DNA of 64,000 bases, from NCBI GenBank assembly GCA_964542475.1, contig CAZIUL010000009.1, forward strand, positions 62,001 to 126,000. Reading direction: 5' to 3'. A model generated the notes under the pieces. The model was not told the origin of the DNA. It did no database searches and saw only the letters and a list, made by a program, of their open reading frames with translations. The stretch comes from CAZIUL01 sp964542475. Its GTDB lineage: Bacteria; Planctomycetota; B15-G4; CAYZWU01. Below are positions 1-9,537 of the stretch, piece after piece (the first letter of the stretch is position 1; every line of letters begins with the position of its first letter). The position numbers and the translations under genes are program-made.

Positions 1-1003
1 CATGGACTGGACCGCTCTCATCGCATGTGTGCTCATCGTGCTGGACAATTTTGTTTTCGGGAAAAAAGCTTCCGTCCCGATGCACCATGACCGGCAATCC
101 GAACCGGAAACAAAACAGGAAAGAAAACGCTGGGCTCCATTGCTTTACCTTGTGGTTGGAGTCCTGGTCTTTGCCGCGGTCAAAGGCTGGTTTGCGGTCC
201 AGCACGCACGTTTCGGTTCGCCTTCCGAGGAAGGCGCCAACATGATCCGTTACTACCTGGACGCGACCTTTTTCAATCGAGCCTTCTCCTTCCCGGTGTT
301 CGCGCAAAAGCTGTTCGGACACTTTACGGAGCTCGTAACGTGGCCGGTTCTCACGGCGGCAGCCGCGGGCATCGTTGTCGCTTTATACGGCCTTATCAGA
401 ACAAGGCCCGTTTCAACCGAAACACGCTCGGTTCTGATCCTGCTCGCGTGGGGAACCTGCAACATTGTCTTCTTTGCGATGCACGCCGCCAGACACGAGT
501 ACTGGATCCTGCTTCTATATCCTGCGATTTGCTGGTGCGCTGCCCTGACAGGTGAAAAGCTAACGCGACTGTTACATGGAAACAGCGTGCCGTCATTCAA
601 GGGGAAGGCGGCTGCCGCGGTTCTTTTTGCCGGAATGGCTGTTTTTGGAGCGTTCAGAACGTTCTCGATCATGGATGAAAGAAGGGGAAACAGCGAGCTG
701 TACCAAAGGGGCCTCGCTTACAAAGCACTCGCTTCAAAGAACAATCCCGTTGTCTTCACTCCCAGCGGCGAGCCTATCCAGGTAATCTATTATTCAGGCG
801 GAGCGGTTTATCCTTACGGCGTTCCCACTCCTGACGCACTGGAGGCTCGACGCACCATTCTGGAAAAATACGGCTATATCAACAGTCCGGGAATCTTTGT
901 GGTCCGGCGCAAGCTTGCCGACAAATTCAAAGCATCGCTTGGGGCATTCGGCGAAATTGCAGAACCCGTGGAAGACGGGGAGTTCATCGTTTTCGGGTTG
1001 TAA
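1..1003 (+). CDS. membrane glycosyltransferase-like protein, C-terminal part (5' end outside window)
   Basis: The reading frame is open from the left edge, so the visible methionine at position 2 is probably not the true start. The visible part has four or five hydrophobic segments (for example around residues 48-62, 115-133, 143-158 and 200-218), followed by a soluble tail of about 110 residues. This layout resembles the C-terminal half of dolichyl-phosphate-mannose-type (GT39/ArnT-like) membrane glycosyltransferases, whose last domain lies in the periplasm. No catalytic Asp-Glu loop is visible because the N-terminus is missing, so the family assignment is an inference. The gene converges on the metallophosphoesterase gene, which ends 59 bp away. 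Confidence 0.55.
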   Translation, partial: MDWTALIACVLIVLDNFVFGKKASVPMHHDRQSEPETKQERKRWAPLLYLVVGVLVFAAVKGWFAVQHARFGSPSEEGANMIRYYLDATFFNRAFSFPVFAQKLFGHFTELVTWPVLTAAAAGIVVALYGLIRTRPVSTETRSVLILLAWGTCNIVFFAMHAARHEYWILLLYPAICWCAALTGEKLTRLLHGNSVPSFKGKAAAAVLFAGMAVFGAFRTFSIMDERRGNSELYQRGLAYKALASKNNPVVFTPSGEPIQVIYYSGGAVYPYGVPTPDALEARRTILEKYGYINSPGIFVVRRKLADKFKASLGAFGEIAEPVEDGEFIVFGL

Positions 1004-1062
1004 AGCGCGCTGATAAGAGAAGATGCCCATGGATTCGGGGAAAAGAGAGACTGGCTGCCACA

Positions 1063-1839
1063 CTATTTGCCGATAGCAAGGCGGGCCGCGCAGTTGTCGT
1101 GAATGCCGGGGTTGGCTTCAATCTTGGCCATGGCTGCGTGAAAGTCGTATTCAACTCGCTTGAAAAGGACAGCGCCGTCTTCGACCACGACAAAACTCGC
1201 CCTGGAATCGCCGTCCCGCGGTTGGCCCACCGATCCCACGTTGATTATTGCTTTGCCCGACCCAAAGTCGAACCTGTTACCCAGCTTTTCCGGATCATAG
1301 AAGCTGAAATTTGCCCCCTCCACGATCACGCCGGGTTGATGAGTGTGGCCTATAAAGCATGCCTTGTCGATCAGCTGAAAGGTTTCATAGAGCTTATCAG
1401 GGGCGAATATGACATCGGTACGCATGATGTACTCTTTGACCGGATCCCGCGGGGAACCGTGATAGTAGCTCAAGACCCCTTCCTTATGCTCCTTTTTCAA
1501 CTCCCTCAGAAAACTCCAGCGGAACCGCTTGCGCGAAGAGCTGATAATGCCGGGCTTCATTGAAGAACGCGTGTATTCGATCACTTCGCGGGCTACCGGG
1601 TTAAAATCCGTTGGGCCTGTAATAACGGCCTCGTCATGGTTCCCGCAAAGAACCACTTCGCAGCGATCAGACACGATATCAATGCAGGTCTCGAAATCCG
1701 CTCCATACCCCACAACATCACCAAGGCAGATCACGTGGTGAACATCACATTTCTCGATCTCCGCGAAAACGGCCTCGATCGATTCCAGATTGCCGTGTAT
1801 GTCCGATATGACTGCAAACCTGTCCTTCTGGTCAAACAT
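1063..1839 (-). CDS. calcineurin-like metallophosphoesterase (YfcE/MPP type)
   Basis: This 258-residue protein carries the full set of metal-binding motifs of the calcineurin-like phosphoesterase superfamily: SDIHGN at residues 12-17, GDVVGYG near 40-46, GNHD near 66-69, then a His in an HGSP context and a final GHTH. It is a complete soluble binuclear-metal phosphoesterase, probably acting on a phosphodiester or phosphoprotein. The exact substrate cannot be read from sequence. Its start codon overlaps the end of the upstream DHH phosphoesterase gene by 8 bp, so the two are translationally coupled and may act on related nucleotide substrates. Confidence 0.9.
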   Translation of the reverse strand: MFDQKDRFAVISDIHGNLESIEAVFAEIEKCDVHHVICLGDVVGYGADFETCIDIVSDRCEVVLCGNHDEAVITGPTDFNPVAREVIEYTRSSMKPGIISSSRKRFRWSFLRELKKEHKEGVLSYYHGSPRDPVKEYIMRTDVIFAPDKLYETFQLIDKACFIGHTHQPGVIVEGANFSFYDPEKLGNRFDFGSGKAIINVGSVGQPRDGDSRASFVVVEDGAVLFKRVEYDFHAAMAKIEANPGIHDNCAARLAIGK

Positions 1840-2866
1840 CGCTTTCGCTTCTTCCGCAGGCCATCATCTCTAGAATAGCATCAATCACTTTCTTTTCAGC
1901 ATCCTCGAGTTCAAGGCCGCTCATGGTGATGCCGGCTGCTTTTTTGTGTCCCCCGCCGCCAAACCGTTCCGCCAGCCGGTTGATTTCAAGGCTGCCTTTG
2001 CTCCTGAGGTTTACTTTCACCTCACCGTCTTCCGTTTCCCTGAACAGGGCCACACACCGGCATTTTTCCACCGACCTGAGAATATCAAGCAGGTCTTCCG
2101 TATGAAACTCGCCGGTTCCACTTCCCTTCAGCGAATCCTTGGAAATCGTTGTCCACAAAAGCCGCCCGCCCATGGCAAAACGCACTTCACCGGCTGCTTT
2201 GCCCACCAACCGGACATGAAACAGATCGTTCGATTGATAGATGTAACCGTATATTTCCGAAAGGTCAATGCCGCACCGGGCGAGCTCCGAACTGATCGCC
2301 AGGGTCTTCGGGCTGGTGTTCGAATACCGAAACCACCCGGTATCGGTTGCAATGGCGGTGAACAGGCCGAGGGCCTCTTCTCTGGTAATCGCTCCGCCAT
2401 CAAGACGAAAAAGCTCATACAGAAGCTCGCCTGTGGCGCATGCCCCGGCATCAATGACGTTCACATCCCCTGGAGGGGGCCCCGGACCGGGATGATGGTC
2501 GATGCAGACAACCGCAGCGTTTTGTTTGTCAATAATACCGGACCACTCGTGCAACCTGTCAGCATCGGAAAGGTCCAGTACAACAAAAAGATCGGCATCT
2601 GAGACGATATCCTTGAAGACAGAATCACCCGGATCATATACCTTGAGATTGGGGCCGAAATCCAGGTAGCTATACCGGTCAGGCACCGGATCGAACAGGA
2701 TAGGAAAGACATTTTTCCCCCTTTGAGCCATCCTGTGCCGGAGCGCGGTCATCGAACCGAACACATCCCCGTCCGCGTTGATATGCCCCAGAAGAACGAT
2801 GTTTCTGGCATTATTCAGAACATCCAAAGCCTCTTCCATCTTCCGTCGCAACTCATTGCCCGACAT
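1832..2866 (-). CDS. nrnA: DHH/DHHA1 phosphoesterase, NrnA-like (oligoribonuclease / pAp phosphatase)
   Basis: The protein has the N-terminal DHH domain (GHINADGD near residue 27, DLSD near 97, IDHHPG near 120) and a C-terminal DHHA1 domain with the GGGGHKKAAG substrate loop. This is the architecture of NrnA, which degrades very short RNAs and dephosphorylates 3'-phosphoadenosine 5'-phosphate. I chose the ATG at 2866 because AAGGA lies about six bases upstream. A longer frame to 2920 exists but has no ribosome-binding site. The gene is translationally coupled to the downstream metallophosphoesterase. Confidence 0.88.
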   Translation of the reverse strand: MSGNELRRKMEEALDVLNNARNIVLLGHINADGDVFGSMTALRHRMAQRGKNVFPILFDPVPDRYSYLDFGPNLKVYDPGDSVFKDIVSDADLFVVLDLSDADRLHEWSGIIDKQNAAVVCIDHHPGPGPPPGDVNVIDAGACATGELLYELFRLDGGAITREEALGLFTAIATDTGWFRYSNTSPKTLAISSELARCGIDLSEIYGYIYQSNDLFHVRLVGKAAGEVRFAMGGRLLWTTISKDSLKGSGTGEFHTEDLLDILRSVEKCRCVALFRETEDGEVKVNLRSKGSLEINRLAERFGGGGHKKAAGITMSGLELEDAEKKVIDAILEMMACGRSESDV

Positions 2867-3062
2867 CAGAGTTCCTTTATGGTGAAACCTTGGAGTACAT
2901 GCCGATATTGATCGATTCAATCAGGGACCGCCATCCCGGATTTCCCTGCTCCCCGTCTTACACGCCTATTATCGAACACGCGATACGTCACCCGAAATTA
3001 AAAAAAAGTCATATCCTTGTTCGATACCCGCACTGCTACGGGGTTCCATATCTGCAAAACGA

Positions 3063-6000
3063 TTACTGTGAAACAACGATGACCACTTTATCGATCTTCA
3101 GGTTGGTATATTTGCCTTGATTGCCATCCTTGGTGGTCAACATCTTGATCTTGAACCGCACGAACGAATGGTTGTTATCGTTGAAATCCCGCCATGCGAC
3201 ATAGTTTTCATCTATCGTATTCATGTCGACATTGCCTGTTTCAGGATCAGCGTCCGCGCCGTTGAACAGAAGGCTGTCATACCCCTGACCGGAATCTCCT
3301 GTAAAAGGCGGATCATCGTAATCACTTGATGGATCGAGAACATCGCCATCCAGCTTGAAGACAAGGTCTGTATAAGTGAAACCATCAACATCCATTTCAT
3401 AGTAAACAGTGATGCTGTCGTAAACGGGCACGATCAGGCCTGCTGAGTAAAACAAGGACTGGCCGAGGCATTCGTTGCTGGATGGAAGAAAAAGCCCCAG
3501 ATCCCTCTCTTCTACGGGAGGAACGGTTTTTGTCCACGCACCATGCACATCATCCGTGAAGTCGCTTACCAGCAGATCGTTCGCTCCGTTCTCCAGGCGC
3601 ACAATACCGTCTCCTCCGATGCCGTCCGCAATATTGTTGCTTGGGTCGTTGGGATCATCGTCCACATCATCGCTTTCACCGCCGGCAGCGGAGATCAGCC
3701 CGTCATAGGCGACCTGGATATCCTCCTTGGAGCGCAAAATAATGCTGCCGCCGCTGCCGCCCCCTCCGCTTGGCAGTGTAACCTGGCTTCCGGTAAGAAC
3801 ACCGCCGTTACCGCCGTTCGCAAGGACTTTTCCGGTGGAAGATACCTTGATCGTGTGTGCGCTCTCTATCATGATCTTTCCGCCGCCGGATCCGCCACCC
3901 GCACCATGCAGCCAACGCGGCAGCTGAAAGGGCGGCTGGAAAGTCGTCTTGTATGTTCCTGTGAGCTCGATGCCTGAACCGCCTCCCCCGGCGCCACCCA
4001 TAGATTCAGGCGGATAGATGATGAAAAGCGTACCGATGTCCGCACCGACAACATCCGTAACGAGGTCGTGGCCGTTCTTTAGCTCTTCAACTGTCAGTGT
4101 ATCAGCGGTGTTGCCTGTAATCCTGAAGATCCAGTCGTTGGTTGTATTCGGATCCGCATCATCATAGTTGGGATTGACTCGATAATCAACGAGGCCGTCA
4201 GGTGCCCACGAACTCAGGTCGGCATCGATCTGGAGCTGTACAGGAGGAGTTACTGAAACCACGGTCCCGGTCAAAACGACGGGGTCGCCTCCTGGTCCGC
4301 CGACTGTCTCGTCAAAGCTGTTGCCGCCCATGCTGATGCTGGCATCCCAGTAGGTGGCGCCGGCCACACCCGCTTCCGATCCACCGCCTCCGCCGCCACG
4401 ACCGGCAGCGGCAAGCGTCAATATGGTCTGGGCAACCGACAAAGGATCTCCGCCTTTCCCGCCCGGATCGAAAACAGTGCCGTCCTCCCCATCGCTGCCC
4501 CTGAGATATCCCACAAGGTATGGGTCGCCCGCCTTGACAATGGGCGGAGGCGGAAAACCCGGATTCTTGGACTGATCCGTGAGCATCCCGCGATACAGCG
4601 CATGTTCCGTGTCGCTATAAACCCAAATCTTGTTTGGATCCACGTCATCGACCTTCTCGATGTAGAACGTGTTGTGGTTCGTTACGAAAACATCGTTGCC
4701 GTCGCCCATTCCAACGTTCGGCTGGAGCATCTGGTTGACGATGAATGTTTCTATCGTGGAAAAATCCACATTTGTGTCCACGAGATAGTAATCCCCTATC
4801 TCTGTGCTGAGCCCGCTTACTCCCTCGAGATCCGGGTCCGTGGGGCTGCTGAACACGCCGCCGAAATCCCACTCAAGATCCAGGGTCTCGGGATCGCTGT
4901 CTGAAGGCACACATCCCCCCTGTCCTCCCATATAACCACCGGCATAGCACACACCACCCGTGGTACCATCCGGACCCGAGCTTATATCATCGCTCCCGCC
5001 CTGGCCGCCGTTCACTTCCACGGTCCCATCGATCTCAACATTACCGGTAACCAGAATGTTCAAGGCCGGGAAAGCGTCGCCGACTTTCGCTGCATCTGGA
5101 AGCGATTTCGGCTTGATCGTCCAACCCGAAGGCACTTTGAAGTAGCTGAAGTTGTAGGTATAAGGTTCCCATACATTACCAGGAAAGATCTCCCAGGACG
5201 TTGGCAGATATACGATGTTGTTTGAGCCGTCGACAACAACACCCAGGTTAACATCCTGCGGGTAATCATCGGGTGGGAAAAACTTCCCGTCCGAACCGTC
5301 TCCTCCCCCGCCGCCGAGGGTCAGGTAACCTTCGTTCCCTTCTGCGTCCCAGTTGGCGGAAGTCGCGCTTGTGTCCTCGTAGTGTGAATTAATGAAGTCT
5401 TCCTCGATAGGATCTAAATCCGGACTGCCGACAATCTGGAACAAACGCTCGTCATGTATTCCGTATGGATCATTGTTACACAGACCCTTGGTGTTGCCCG
5501 CAAGGTCGGACACGGTCCCGTCGGCGATCAGGTGGAGATACTCGCCCTGATTGAGTTCCGGAAGAGACTGCAGTTCATTGTGCGGCCAGAACTCCAGGTA
5601 AGTTTCGTATGGATCTACCGAGTTCTTCACGAAAAGCCATGCGCCCGGAATGGATAAGGGTACGCCGTATTGATCGTAGTAAACAACATGCAGCGCATCC
5701 GATGTATGATCCGTTGAGTTTATCAGGTATATGCTTCCCCATGCGAGAAGAACCGGTTCGCTGTATCTGATTCTGAACATCGGCCCTGACTCAGGCAGGT
5801 CCTGGATTCCTATCTCAGGGATTTCGCCCTCCTTGACCAGCACCTCTCCACCATTGTCAATCAAGTAAAACTTTGGCTCGGGCCATTCAGGATTGGTGTA
5901 GAGATCATATATCGTATCCGTTGTGATGAAAGCAACCGGCTTGCCCTTGGGTATGGAAACCTTCTTGCCGGAGGTTGATTTCACAACATTTTGATCCGGC

Positions 6001-6467
6001 GAAAGAGTGAACTTGATCTCATAAGCCGCATGGTCCAGGAAACCAAAATCAGGGTTGCCCTCCGGAGTAAAGCTTGTAATAGGGACTATATAAAGAGTGG
6101 ACTTGTTGACTACAAACTCCACCGTGGCTCCGTGTCCTCCTCCCCAGTGGACAAGGTTATCCGGGTCATCACCGTCAGGCACGGTAATCGTTCTCACCTG
6201 GATTGAATTATGGTTGACGGAGGCGGGATCGATATCATCGTTGAAATAGAGTATTACCGGAATGTTCACACCATCCAGCATTGGGAACTCGTTCGATGTG
6301 CCTGATCCGGTGGTGTTCCCGAAAATCTCGGAAAACCCGAAACCCGTCCCCTCGAATCCGAAATCTTTGTCACCACTGCCGCCTCCACCCCCACCGCCTC
6401 CGCAGGAAGCGAAACCCAAAAAAAGAAGCAACAATCCTAAGCCGGTAGCAAGTTTGGTCGTGTCCAT
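3063..6467 (-). CDS. giant glycine-rich surface lipoprotein with SbsA-like Ig domains
   Basis: The product is about 1134 residues. It begins with a lipoprotein signal (hydrophobic stretch ending LFLGFASC), and the lipobox Cys is followed by a run of Gly. Residues around 45-120 and 200-330 look like SbsA/Big_5-type Ig modules, with phrases such as an 'F.DDIDPASV' strand typical of that family. From about residue 380 it has alternating Gly-rich segments (GGAGGGGSG and similar) and short hydrophobic strands of the form 'KIMIESAHTIKVSSTGKV'. The last 30 residues contain the 'FVRFKI...LKIDKVVIVV' signature shared with the lipoproteins at 18294-22391 and 22485-25751. The role is probably outer-surface structure or adhesion. 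The start at 6467 is chosen because it gives a normal lipoprotein signal. Confidence 0.85.
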   Translation of the reverse strand: MDTTKLATGLGLLLLFLGFASCGGGGGGGGSGDKDFGFEGTGFGFSEIFGNTTGSGTSNEFPMLDGVNIPVILYFNDDIDPASVNHNSIQVRTITVPDGDDPDNLVHWGGGHGATVEFVVNKSTLYIVPITSFTPEGNPDFGFLDHAAYEIKFTLSPDQNVVKSTSGKKVSIPKGKPVAFITTDTIYDLYTNPEWPEPKFYLIDNGGEVLVKEGEIPEIGIQDLPESGPMFRIRYSEPVLLAWGSIYLINSTDHTSDALHVVYYDQYGVPLSIPGAWLFVKNSVDPYETYLEFWPHNELQSLPELNQGEYLHLIADGTVSDLAGNTKGLCNNDPYGIHDERLFQIVGSPDLDPIEEDFINSHYEDTSATSANWDAEGNEGYLTLGGGGGDGSDGKFFPPDDYPQDVNLGVVVDGSNNIVYLPTSWEIFPGNVWEPYTYNFSYFKVPSGWTIKPKSLPDAAKVGDAFPALNILVTGNVEIDGTVEVNGGQGGSDDISSGPDGTTGGVCYAGGYMGGQGGCVPSDSDPETLDLEWDFGGVFSSPTDPDLEGVSGLSTEIGDYYLVDTNVDFSTIETFIVNQMLQPNVGMGDGNDVFVTNHNTFYIEKVDDVDPNKIWVYSDTEHALYRGMLTDQSKNPGFPPPPIVKAGDPYLVGYLRGSDGEDGTVFDPGGKGGDPLSVAQTILTLAAAGRGGGGGGSEAGVAGATYWDASISMGGNSFDETVGGPGGDPVVLTGTVVSVTPPVQLQIDADLSSWAPDGLVDYRVNPNYDDADPNTTNDWIFRITGNTADTLTVEELKNGHDLVTDVVGADIGTLFIIYPPESMGGAGGGGSGIELTGTYKTTFQPPFQLPRWLHGAGGGSGGGKIMIESAHTIKVSSTGKVLANGGNGGVLTGSQVTLPSGGGGSGGSIILRSKEDIQVAYDGLISAAGGESDDVDDDPNDPSNNIADGIGGDGIVRLENGANDLLVSDFTDDVHGAWTKTVPPVEERDLGLFLPSSNECLGQSLFYSAGLIVPVYDSITVYYEMDVDGFTYTDLVFKLDGDVLDPSSDYDDPPFTGDSGQGYDSLLFNGADADPETGNVDMNTIDENYVAWRDFNDNNHSFVRFKIKMLTTKDGNQGKYTNLKIDKVVIVVSQ

Positions 6468-6830
6468 GAATACCTCTGGCAATGCCTCAAGTGGATAGTA
6501 AAGCCTCTATATTATGAACTTACGCCTTCACGTTTTCATATGGAGCACAATAGTGTATCTTAATTCCATCAAAAGTAAAGGCGTCCTGTTAAGAGTGTTT
6601 TAGCCTGAAGGCAGATCCTGCAGGTTCGAAAGGCCCAAGCCACATTAAAACCTTAATGACTTTAATTTCAAAGAGTTAAAACGTACACTATCATATGGCT
6701 CGGGAGGTGAAGTATCGGTTCTTTAAGCCGTTTAAGCTATATAGCAATGTTACTACTAGATAGTATCATACTAAACCCTTGAACAAAACCGACTACCGTA
6801 AAAAAGATCCGCTGAAAACAGGAGCAGACC
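6468..6830. promoter_or_regulatory. AT-rich divergent intergenic region with motifs shared with 25752-26212
   Basis: This 363-bp gap separates the divergently transcribed lipoprotein and HEAT-like genes and should hold both promoters. It is clearly AT-richer than its surroundings. It contains TGGCTCGGGA at 6696-6705, an ATAGTGTAC on the minus strand at 6684-6692 and ATAGTGTA at 6550-6557. The same two words occur upstream of the lipoprotein gene that starts at 25751. A small perfect hairpin (CATTAA with TTAATG, four-base loop) lies near 6640-6657. No promoter can be assigned with certainty. Confidence 0.4.
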
Positions 6831-7826
6831 ATGAAATGGATTCAAGCCGCGACCTTGTTGATACTGGTTGTATTGTTGGGTTGCGTCTGGTTGTTCTTTC
6901 AGAAGCTCGACAAGATGGATCAACGCCTGAAGAAAACGCTCAGCTCAACGGAAGTGGATGAACACATCGATGGCTTGAGAGAAAGAATTGCCGTGTTGCG
7001 CAGCGACACGAACAATACAATCTCCGGAATCTACGACCAGATCTCCGCAATAGAAACAGGAAGCGGAAAGCAGCTGCGCGGTCCTAAAACACCGGGCTTC
7101 CTTCTAACGGACCTTGAGCGCTGGATTCATCTGAAAAAGGATGCGGCTATGGAGCCCGACAATGAAAAGGTGGCCAAGGACAAGATCGAGGAGACTATCA
7201 ACGCGCTCTTAAAGCTGCATTCCGAGGGTGAAGAGGTCTTATCGCTGATCTTTGACCGCACCAAGTTAAACAGCGGTCCGAATGTCAGGGCCGCACTAAT
7301 CAGGGACGTTCTCTGGAGGTTCGGGCCGGAAGCTGTGGATGGGCTAATGGAGCTGTTCATCGACCGGGAGTTTTCCAGCAACCTCAGGAACCTGGCAGCC
7401 GGTTCCGCGCTCAAGTCAGGGGGCAGAGAGGATGAGCTTCTCGATACCTTTGCCCGGCATCTTGAGGATCCCGAAGAGTTCATGACAATAAAAACGGGCC
7501 TTGTTCAAAACGTGTTCATGGATCATCTCCACGAGCGAGTGGTGAAGCTCTTGATCGAAGGGGCACGGAATCCTCAATACCCACAGCCGCATCGTATCGC
7601 ATGCCTGAAAGCCCTTGGCAGCTATGACCATCCTGAAGTGATCAAGGCGCTCGAAGAAATCATCTACATCGGTGAGGATCAGGTTTGGGTCGTCAACTGC
7701 GCTATCCAGTCTTATCACAAGCTTATGGGTGAAAAAAGCCTCCCGTTCCTTGAAAAGCTGCTCGAGGAAGGCAGGGTGGACAACACCAACCGGGCGAAGA
7801 TCAAGAATATCTTGGGCGAGTACTAA
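6831..7826 (+). CDS. inner-membrane-anchored HEAT-repeat-like protein
   Basis: The 331-residue protein has an N-terminal transmembrane helix (about residues 5-25), then a predicted coiled coil (about 26-75). A helical region with HEAT-like pairs follows from about residue 150, for example 'RALLIRDVLWRFGPEAVDGL'-type and 'HPEVIKALEEII'-type repeats. It is probably a single-pass protein with a protein-binding helical solenoid in the periplasm or cytoplasm. AGGAG lies eight bases before the ATG. It is the only plus-strand gene between 1003 and 50041 and is divergent from the giant lipoprotein gene. I do not recognise a specific family. Confidence 0.75.
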   Translation: MKWIQAATLLILVVLLGCVWLFFQKLDKMDQRLKKTLSSTEVDEHIDGLRERIAVLRSDTNNTISGIYDQISAIETGSGKQLRGPKTPGFLLTDLERWIHLKKDAAMEPDNEKVAKDKIEETINALLKLHSEGEEVLSLIFDRTKLNSGPNVRAALIRDVLWRFGPEAVDGLMELFIDREFSSNLRNLAAGSALKSGGREDELLDTFARHLEDPEEFMTIKTGLVQNVFMDHLHERVVKLLIEGARNPQYPQPHRIACLKALGSYDHPEVIKALEEIIYIGEDQVWVVNCAIQSYHKLMGEKSLPFLEKLLEEGRVDNTNRAKIKNILGEY

Positions 7827-7849
7827 GGGGATCAGGCTTTAGGGCTTTA

Positions 7850-7882
7850 GGAAGAGTCCGACAGGTCAGGCAAGTCCGACAA
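7850..7882 (+). repeat. 33-bp dispersed repeat, copy 1
   Basis: The 33 bases starting GGAAGAGTCCGACAGG are repeated exactly, in inverted orientation, at 32216-32248. The unit contains a direct repeat of GTCCGACA separated by GGTCAGGCAA. It lies 24 bp after the stop of the HEAT-like gene. Confidence 0.85.
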
Positions 7883-7887
7883 CAGTG

Positions 7888-7967
7888 TTAATCCGCATAT
7901 TTCATCCTCTCTGCCACAACTCAGTTTACGGCACCTCGCGACGAAGAGTATGAAATAAGCGGGTTAA
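7888..7967. repeat. MITE-like palindromic repeat family 1, copy A (80 bp, internally deleted)
   Basis: Both ends match the family-1 terminal inverted repeat (core CCCGCWTATTTCATMCTC). Between them are only the GTGCCGTAAA-type subterminal block and a short spacer. Relative to the full copy at 16148-16326, about 100 bp of the centre is missing. It lies between two convergent stop codons. Confidence 0.85.
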
Positions 7968-7983
7968 GAACCACGAACAAAAA

Positions 7984-8011
7984 AAAACCCCGGATCCGAG
8001 TCCGGGGTTTT
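7984..8011. terminator. bidirectional Rho-independent terminator
   Basis: There is a perfect stem AAAACCCCGGA / TCCGGGGTTTT with a six-base loop, flanked by A-runs on the left and T-runs on the right. It sits between the convergent HEAT-like (+) and pilin (-) genes and would work in both directions. Confidence 0.9.
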
Positions 8012-8044
8012 CTTTGTGTGTGTTGAATTTTCAAATACTGCGGA

Positions 8045-8767
8045 TCAGTTGCAGCACGTCCAGATTCCGGTATCGATTGCCGGGTTCGGGCTGCCGCTGA
8101 TGGACAGGTTGTCGGACATTAGTCCGGCACCGCCGTTTTCATAAGCAGCCAGTCCGGCGGGAACAGCGGTCAAGCTGGTGTACTGCTGGATCTGGTTGCT
8201 CGTCTGCAGCACGTCACCGCGATGGTTGCTCATGAACGCCCTGTTACCGCTGTTGCCGCGCGATATCGGCCATGCGTAGCATGCCCAGAAGTCCTCCGAC
8301 GGGTCGCAGCCGCCTGGAACCGCAGCCCACCCTTGAGCAGCGCCGCCGTCTCCACCGTTCGGTTGCTCCGGATAAGGGAGACAGGCGCTATCGGGAATGT
8401 ACATCAGGAAGTAGTAACCCGACTTGTTCACGTAGCCGTTTCCATCGACAATACCCAGCGAGGATGAAAGTACGGCAGGGCTCAGCAGCACAGCGGGTGA
8501 GGCTGCGTCGCACCTGATGGTAACCGTACCCGCCATTTCAGCGAAATAGCCGTACTCACCGATGCCGTCCATGTCCACGTCGATCGCCACCTGGGAATGA
8601 ACCTGTGATTGTGCGGAAATCACGTTCCTCAGGGTTGCAATCGCTGCGGATTCGTTGGTGTTCAACCGCGCTGACAGAAGGTTGGGAATGGCAATGGATG
8701 CAATAATCGCGATGATCGCCACAACAATCATCAACTCAATCAAAGTAAAACCCCTATTCTTCCTCAC
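8045..8767 (-). CDS. type IV prepilin-like protein
   Basis: The 240-residue protein starts with a class III prepilin leader, MRKNRG then FTLIELMIVVAIIAIIASIA. PilD would cleave after Gly6, and Glu5 of the mature protein is present. The hydrophobic helix is followed by the 'NLLSARLNTNESAAIATLRN' segment and a soluble domain with Asp-rich (DVDMDGIGEYG) and Cys-containing C-terminal loops. It is the only prepilin in the window and could be the major pilin or a pseudopilin. It lies downstream of the TPR protein and pilC/pilB/pilT, with the terminator at 7984-8011 after it. Confidence 0.9.
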   Translation of the reverse strand: MRKNRGFTLIELMIVVAIIAIIASIAIPNLLSARLNTNESAAIATLRNVISAQSQVHSQVAIDVDMDGIGEYGYFAEMAGTVTIRCDAASPAVLLSPAVLSSSLGIVDGNGYVNKSGYYFLMYIPDSACLPYPEQPNGGDGGAAQGWAAVPGGCDPSEDFWACYAWPISRGNSGNRAFMSNHRGDVLQTSNQIQQYTSLTAVPAGLAAYENGGAGLMSDNLSISGSPNPAIDTGIWTCCN

Positions 8768-8861
8768 AGTAACTCTCCTTAACTAAATTCCCCAGAAATA
8801 TATTTCTATACACAGTTGCATTCATCAGCCAGATTCATTGTTCCCTGTTCTGCGAACGGCT

Positions 8862-9524
8862 TCACATCCATTTCTTTTCCAAAAACCTCAGTTCGTACCC
8901 GCTTCTGTAGCTGAGGATACGCTCGTACAGTTTTTGGAATGTAGTCTGGTCATCGAACAGATCTTCCCAATTAACTTGAAACGCCGGACCAAAGACCCCT
9001 GTTTCCAAGGCTATATCCATGTTTTCCTCAAAACACCTATCGTCATCGAGCATGAGTGAACTTAAGGCAATAATTAATCTTGATGCGACGTTTTCACCAA
9101 AAAACTCGAGATTAAGCCGAGCATAGCGTCTTGCATCGAAATATCGGCTGGTCTTCAGCGCAAGCCTGCTTATTGTATCGAGAAGAGCTCTTTCGATCTC
9201 AGGATGCCCCCCGGCCAGCGGAAAAGCCTTTTCGTAAGCTGCAAGAGCCTCGCCTGCATTGCCGGATTCGCTCCGGATATAAGCCTTCATCAGAATAGCG
9301 TAGAGGTTCTCAGGATCACGCCTGAGGATCTCCTCGATGTTTTTTTCGGCAGCACCGATCTTCTTGATGGTCATGTTGATGGCAAGCGAAGCCTCGAGAT
9401 CCCCAAGGCTCATCTGAGGCGCGGGTTCATAGACAAAACCAGCCATAAGAATGGTGACACAAACAGCTGCGCCCGCTGTGTAGAGTACAAATCGGCCCCA
9501 GAATCCGTTTCTTTTATCATCCAT
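8862..9524 (-). CDS. membrane-anchored TPR protein of the pilus cluster
   Basis: The protein has about 220 residues, with one N-terminal transmembrane helix (roughly 10-30). Tetratricopeptide-like helices follow (GAAEKNIEEILRRDPENLYA, GEALAAYEKAFPLAGGHPEI). The start at 9524 is preferred because GAGGA lies just upstream, overlapping the pilC stop; a longer frame reaches into pilC. The spacing to pilC is 13 bp, so it is in the pil operon. It may be a pilotin-like or assembly TPR factor such as PilF/Tgl, but it has no lipobox, so that is only a possibility. Confidence 0.72.
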   Translation of the reverse strand: MDDKRNGFWGRFVLYTAGAAVCVTILMAGFVYEPAPQMSLGDLEASLAINMTIKKIGAAEKNIEEILRRDPENLYAILMKAYIRSESGNAGEALAAYEKAFPLAGGHPEIERALLDTISRLALKTSRYFDARRYARLNLEFFGENVASRLIIALSSLMLDDDRCFEENMDIALETGVFGPAFQVNWEDLFDDQTTFQKLYERILSYRSGYELRFLEKKWM

Positions 9525-9537
9525 GACGCATTTATCC

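Noticed and set aside
3475..6500. Several plus-strand open frames rich in Ser, Pro and Ala opposite the giant lipoprotein
   Set aside because: They are antisense shadows of the Gly-rich coding sequence (GGN codons read as CCN/GCC) without ribosome-binding sites or family features.
8768..8850. Possible sigma-54 promoter before the pilin gene (TGGCTGATGAATGC on the minus strand)
   Set aside because: The GG to GC spacing is nine bases instead of the required ten and the flanks do not fit the consensus.
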